10,000 nucleotides of DNA from Penaeus vannamei (Eukaryota; Arthropoda; Malacostraca; Decapoda; Penaeidae), in NCBI RefSeq assembly GCF_042767895.1, contig NC_091550.1, positions 16,682,723-16,692,722 of the forward strand, written 5' to 3'. Made by a program: the position numbers and the translations under genes. The notes under the pieces were generated by a model. That model was given only the letters and a program-made list of their open reading frames with translations, was not told where the DNA came from and did not search any database. Positions 8,206 to 10,000 of the stretch are shown here, piece by piece. Position 1 is the stretch's first letter, and every line of letters starts with the position of its first letter.

Positions 8206-8340
8206 AAAGGAGCGAGACTATCCCGGCCGCGGATAGTGACTCGTCGAGATGATAGCCATCGCGATGAAGACACGATAAACGGCGTGATAATGATAGTGCT
8301 CCTTTTTTGCAGCATCACAACCTTCTGTCAAAACAACCCT
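8206..8340. other. Unique stretch with two short palindromes
   Basis: Balanced sequence of about 135 bp. ACTATCC at 8217-8223 pairs with GGATAGT at 8231-8237 around a CGGCCGC centre, and CATCGCGATG at 8257-8266 is a perfect palindrome. CpG and GATA/GATG words are locally frequent. No transcript or protein signature was found. Confidence 0.5.
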
Positions 8341-8765
8341 CTCTCCAACCTTCTCCCTTCTCCCCCTTCCCCCCTCCTCTCCCTCCCTTCTCCCTCTCTC
8401 TCTCTCGCTTCCTCCCATTTCCCTTCTTTCTTCTTCATCCCTTCTCTCTCTTATCCCCCCCCCTTTTCGTATCTCCCCCTTCTTCCTCTTTTCTTCCCCT
8501 ACTCCTCTCCCACATTCCTCCCTTCCCTCTCTTTACTTCCCTCTTCCCCTTCCCCCTTTCCGTCTTCCCTTCCATAACCCCTTCCCCTTCTTCCTTTCTC
8601 CTCCCTTCCCTTTCTTCCCTCTCTTTCCTCCTCCTCTCCCCCTTCCTTCTACCCTTCCCTCTCTTTCCTCCTCTCCTCCCCCTTCCTTCCCTCTCTTTCC
8701 TCCTCCCTTTCCCCATGATCCCTTTCTTCCCTCCACCTTCCCTTCCCTCCCTCCTCCCCTCACCC
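8341..8765. repeat. Pyrimidine-rich CCCTTCC/CTTTCC minisatellite
   Basis: The plus strand is almost only C and T, with recurring CCCTTCC, CTCTCTTTCCTCC and CCCCCTTCC words. CTCTCTTTCCTCCTC appears repeatedly between about 8615 and 8705. Pro/Ser/Leu/Phe frames on the plus strand and Arg/Gly/Glu frames on the minus strand are artefacts. Confidence 0.85.
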
Positions 8766-9370
8766 GCATAACCCTAGGTGAGAGAGAGGTGGAGGCACTG
8801 ACCCCCACGAGTCTGTCTTCCTTTTCTTTCCTTCCTCCCTTCCCTACCTCCCCCTTCTTCCTTTCCCTCCTCCCTGCCGTATCCCCCAGGTGAAAAATGG
8901 AGGCAGCAACCCTCTCGATTCTACTTTCCCTCCCCTTCCTTTTCTTCCTATCCTCCACCTCCCTTCCATTCCTCCCTCCTTCCTCTCCCCTTCCCTTCCT
9001 TCCACCTACCTTTCTTCCTTCCCTTCCTCCCTCCTCCCTCCCTTCCTTTCCTTCCCTCCCTTCCTTTCCTTCCCTTCCCTCCCTTCCTCCCTCCCCTTTC
9101 CTTCCCTTCCTCCCCCCAATTCCCCTCACTTCCTACCCCATCCCTCCCCCTACCTTCCTTCCTTCCTCCCCCTCCCTTCCTTTCCTTCCATCCCCCTTCC
9201 TCCCTCCCTCCCTCCTCCTTCCTTCTCTCCCCCTACCTTCCCTTCCCTTCCTCCCCCTCCCTTCCTTTCCTTCCATTCCCCTTTCCTCCCTTCCTCCCCC
9301 TCCCTCGCATTCCCCCAGGTGAGAGCGAGAGACAGAGGTGGAGGCACTGACCCCCCTAGTGTCTGCCACT
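8766..9370. repeat. Long-unit repeat: pyrimidine tracts punctuated by three copies of a conserved box
   Basis: Three boxes sit inside or at the ends of CCTTCC tracts. Each begins CCCNAGGTGA (AGGTGA at 8776, 8888 and 9317) and contains TGGAGGCA. Boxes A and C share a 22-bp identity ending in GGAGGCACTGACCCCC (8785-8806 and 9334-9355), followed by a related GTCTG word. Box B is the most diverged. The intervening DNA (8815-8880 and 8935-9300) is nearly pure pyrimidine. Box spacings are about 112 and 429 bp, so the copies are joined to tracts that have changed length. Confidence 0.8.
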
Positions 9371-9479
9371 TACAGTAATGCTATACGCCGGATGCACACT
9401 TCCTGGCAGACTTTGCAGCTTCCTTGTTAATGACAGCAACCCCCGGCCGCTTAGAGATCCGTGATGGTGGGCGTGGACT
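9371..9479. other. Short unique stretch
   Basis: About 110 bp of complex sequence (ACGCCGGATGCACACTTCC, CCCCGGCCGC) between the box repeat and the G-rich motif. Not recognised. Confidence 0.5.
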
Positions 9480-9512
9480 GGGGTTGGGTGGGGGTTGGGT
9501 GGGGGGTTGGGT
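9480..9512 (+). other. G-quadruplex motif with three stepped GGGTTGGGT units
   Basis: Six G runs separated by T or TT: G4-TT-G3-T-G5-TT-G3-T-G6-TT-G3-T. Four or more G3+ runs with loops of 1-2 bases is the classical criterion for a stable intramolecular G-quadruplex. The three units are 10, 11 and 12 bp long and differ by one G each. Confidence 0.85.
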
Positions 9513-9526
9513 GTAGGTGTGAGTAT

Positions 9527-9700
<174 letters not shown>

Positions 9701-9804
9701 CGCATGCACGTATGTTCAAATGTATATGTACATGTATATATATAGATCACTCCTATTAGTCCCTCAATTACTGTTGCCTCCACAAAACACAAATTGAAAA
9801 GATA
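9701..9804. other. Unique AT-rich spacer
   Basis: Includes an alternating TATATGTACATGTATATATA patch at about 9722-9742 with the palindrome ATGTACAT at its centre. No gene is recognisable. Confidence 0.5.
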
Positions 9805-9878
9805 ACATCATCATCATCATCAACAACAACACCACCAACAACAACAGCAATAACAACAACACCAACACCAACAACAAA
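9805..9878. repeat. (ATC)5 followed by interrupted (AAC)n
   Basis: Five ATC units (about 9805-9821) join AAC units interspersed with ACC, AGC and AAT to about 9878. All are trinucleotides, so a trinucleotide phase is kept through the compound array. The minus-strand Val/Asp-rich frame is repeat-derived. Confidence 0.93.
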
Positions 9879-10000
9879 GAAGAGTAAAGAAAGCGTGTGT
9901 AGAGGCCGGTGAAACGCGTGCACGCAGGTTACACAATATTGATCTTTATTGATCGGCAAGTATTGATTGCTCTTGTGTATTGATGAGGGAAGTGAACCCA
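9879..10000. other. Unique right end with four TATTGAT words
   Basis: Balanced sequence with the palindrome GCGTGCACGC at 9916-9925 and TATTGAT at 9937, 9947, 9961 and 9978. No gene is recognisable before the window ends. Confidence 0.5.

Noticed and set aside
8533..9369. Nearly continuous minus-strand frame (one TAG at 9133-9135) in which the repeated boxes A and C read as similar GVSAST-like peptides
   Set aside because: The similarity follows from the DNA box repeat, and the remainder is Arg/Gly/Glu from purine repeats. Staying open is expected in stop-poor purine DNA.

Overview
This window reads as intergenic or intronic DNA of an animal nuclear genome with extreme simple-repeat content. 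I found no coding region I am willing to call and no RNA gene, transposon, CRISPR array or operon. Very long perfect (TG)n and (GA)n tracts, kilobase-scale purine/pyrimidine blocks and an AACCT-like array (AACCT is the C-strand of the arthropod TTAGG telomere repeat) fit a decapod crustacean such as a penaeid shrimp or crab. That assignment is an inference from repeat style, not from a recognised gene. All the long open frames here are repetitive Ser/Leu/Pro, Arg/Glu, Val/Cys or Thr/His strings. They exist because dinucleotide and purine/pyrimidine repeats rarely contain stop codons.

Layout. 1-180: (TG)38 with a degenerate alternating tail. 181-395: unique, with a C13 run. 396-501 and 881-987: (GA)n tracts separated by AT-rich unique DNA. 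988-1535: mostly unique, with small (CT)n and (AAAC)n tracts. 1536-1960: pyrimidine-rich. 1961-2541: the most complex sequence in the left half, holding an imperfect hairpin at 2101-2148. 2542-3090: (CT)n followed by a C-rich minisatellite with a unit of about 31 bp. 3246-3505: nested TTTC/TTC/CTG repeats. 3609-3670: a near-perfect hairpin beside a (TG)45-(AGTG)n compound microsatellite (3679-3861). 3862-4405: C/T-rich unique DNA. 4406-5515: more than 1 kb of nearly pure purine on the plus strand (AGG, a 20-bp tandem unit, GGGA, GA). 5529-5679: an A24 run and a T-rich run bracketing about 100 bp. 5705-5940: another purine block.

Right half. 6029-6967 is the most structured object: an A/C-only-looking array related to AACCT that resolves into a 102-bp higher-order repeat (two 41-bp modules plus one 20-bp module) at its right end and decays leftward. 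7176-7500 and 7686-8205 are purine minisatellites with periods of about 24 and 31-34 bp. 8341-9315 is pyrimidine-rich and carries three diverged copies of a conserved box. 9480-9512 is a strong G-quadruplex motif directly before (GT)65 (9529-9658). 9805-9878 is (ATC)/(AAC), and the window ends in unique DNA.

The elements do not form a gene system. What they share is a tendency toward non-B DNA: Z-forming TG/CG tracts, triplex-forming purine/pyrimidine mirror tracts, G-quadruplex/i-motif runs and hairpins. The observations most worth a second look are the 102-bp telomere-like higher-order repeat, the 3609-3670 hairpin, and the repeated box in the 8.7-9.4 kb region.
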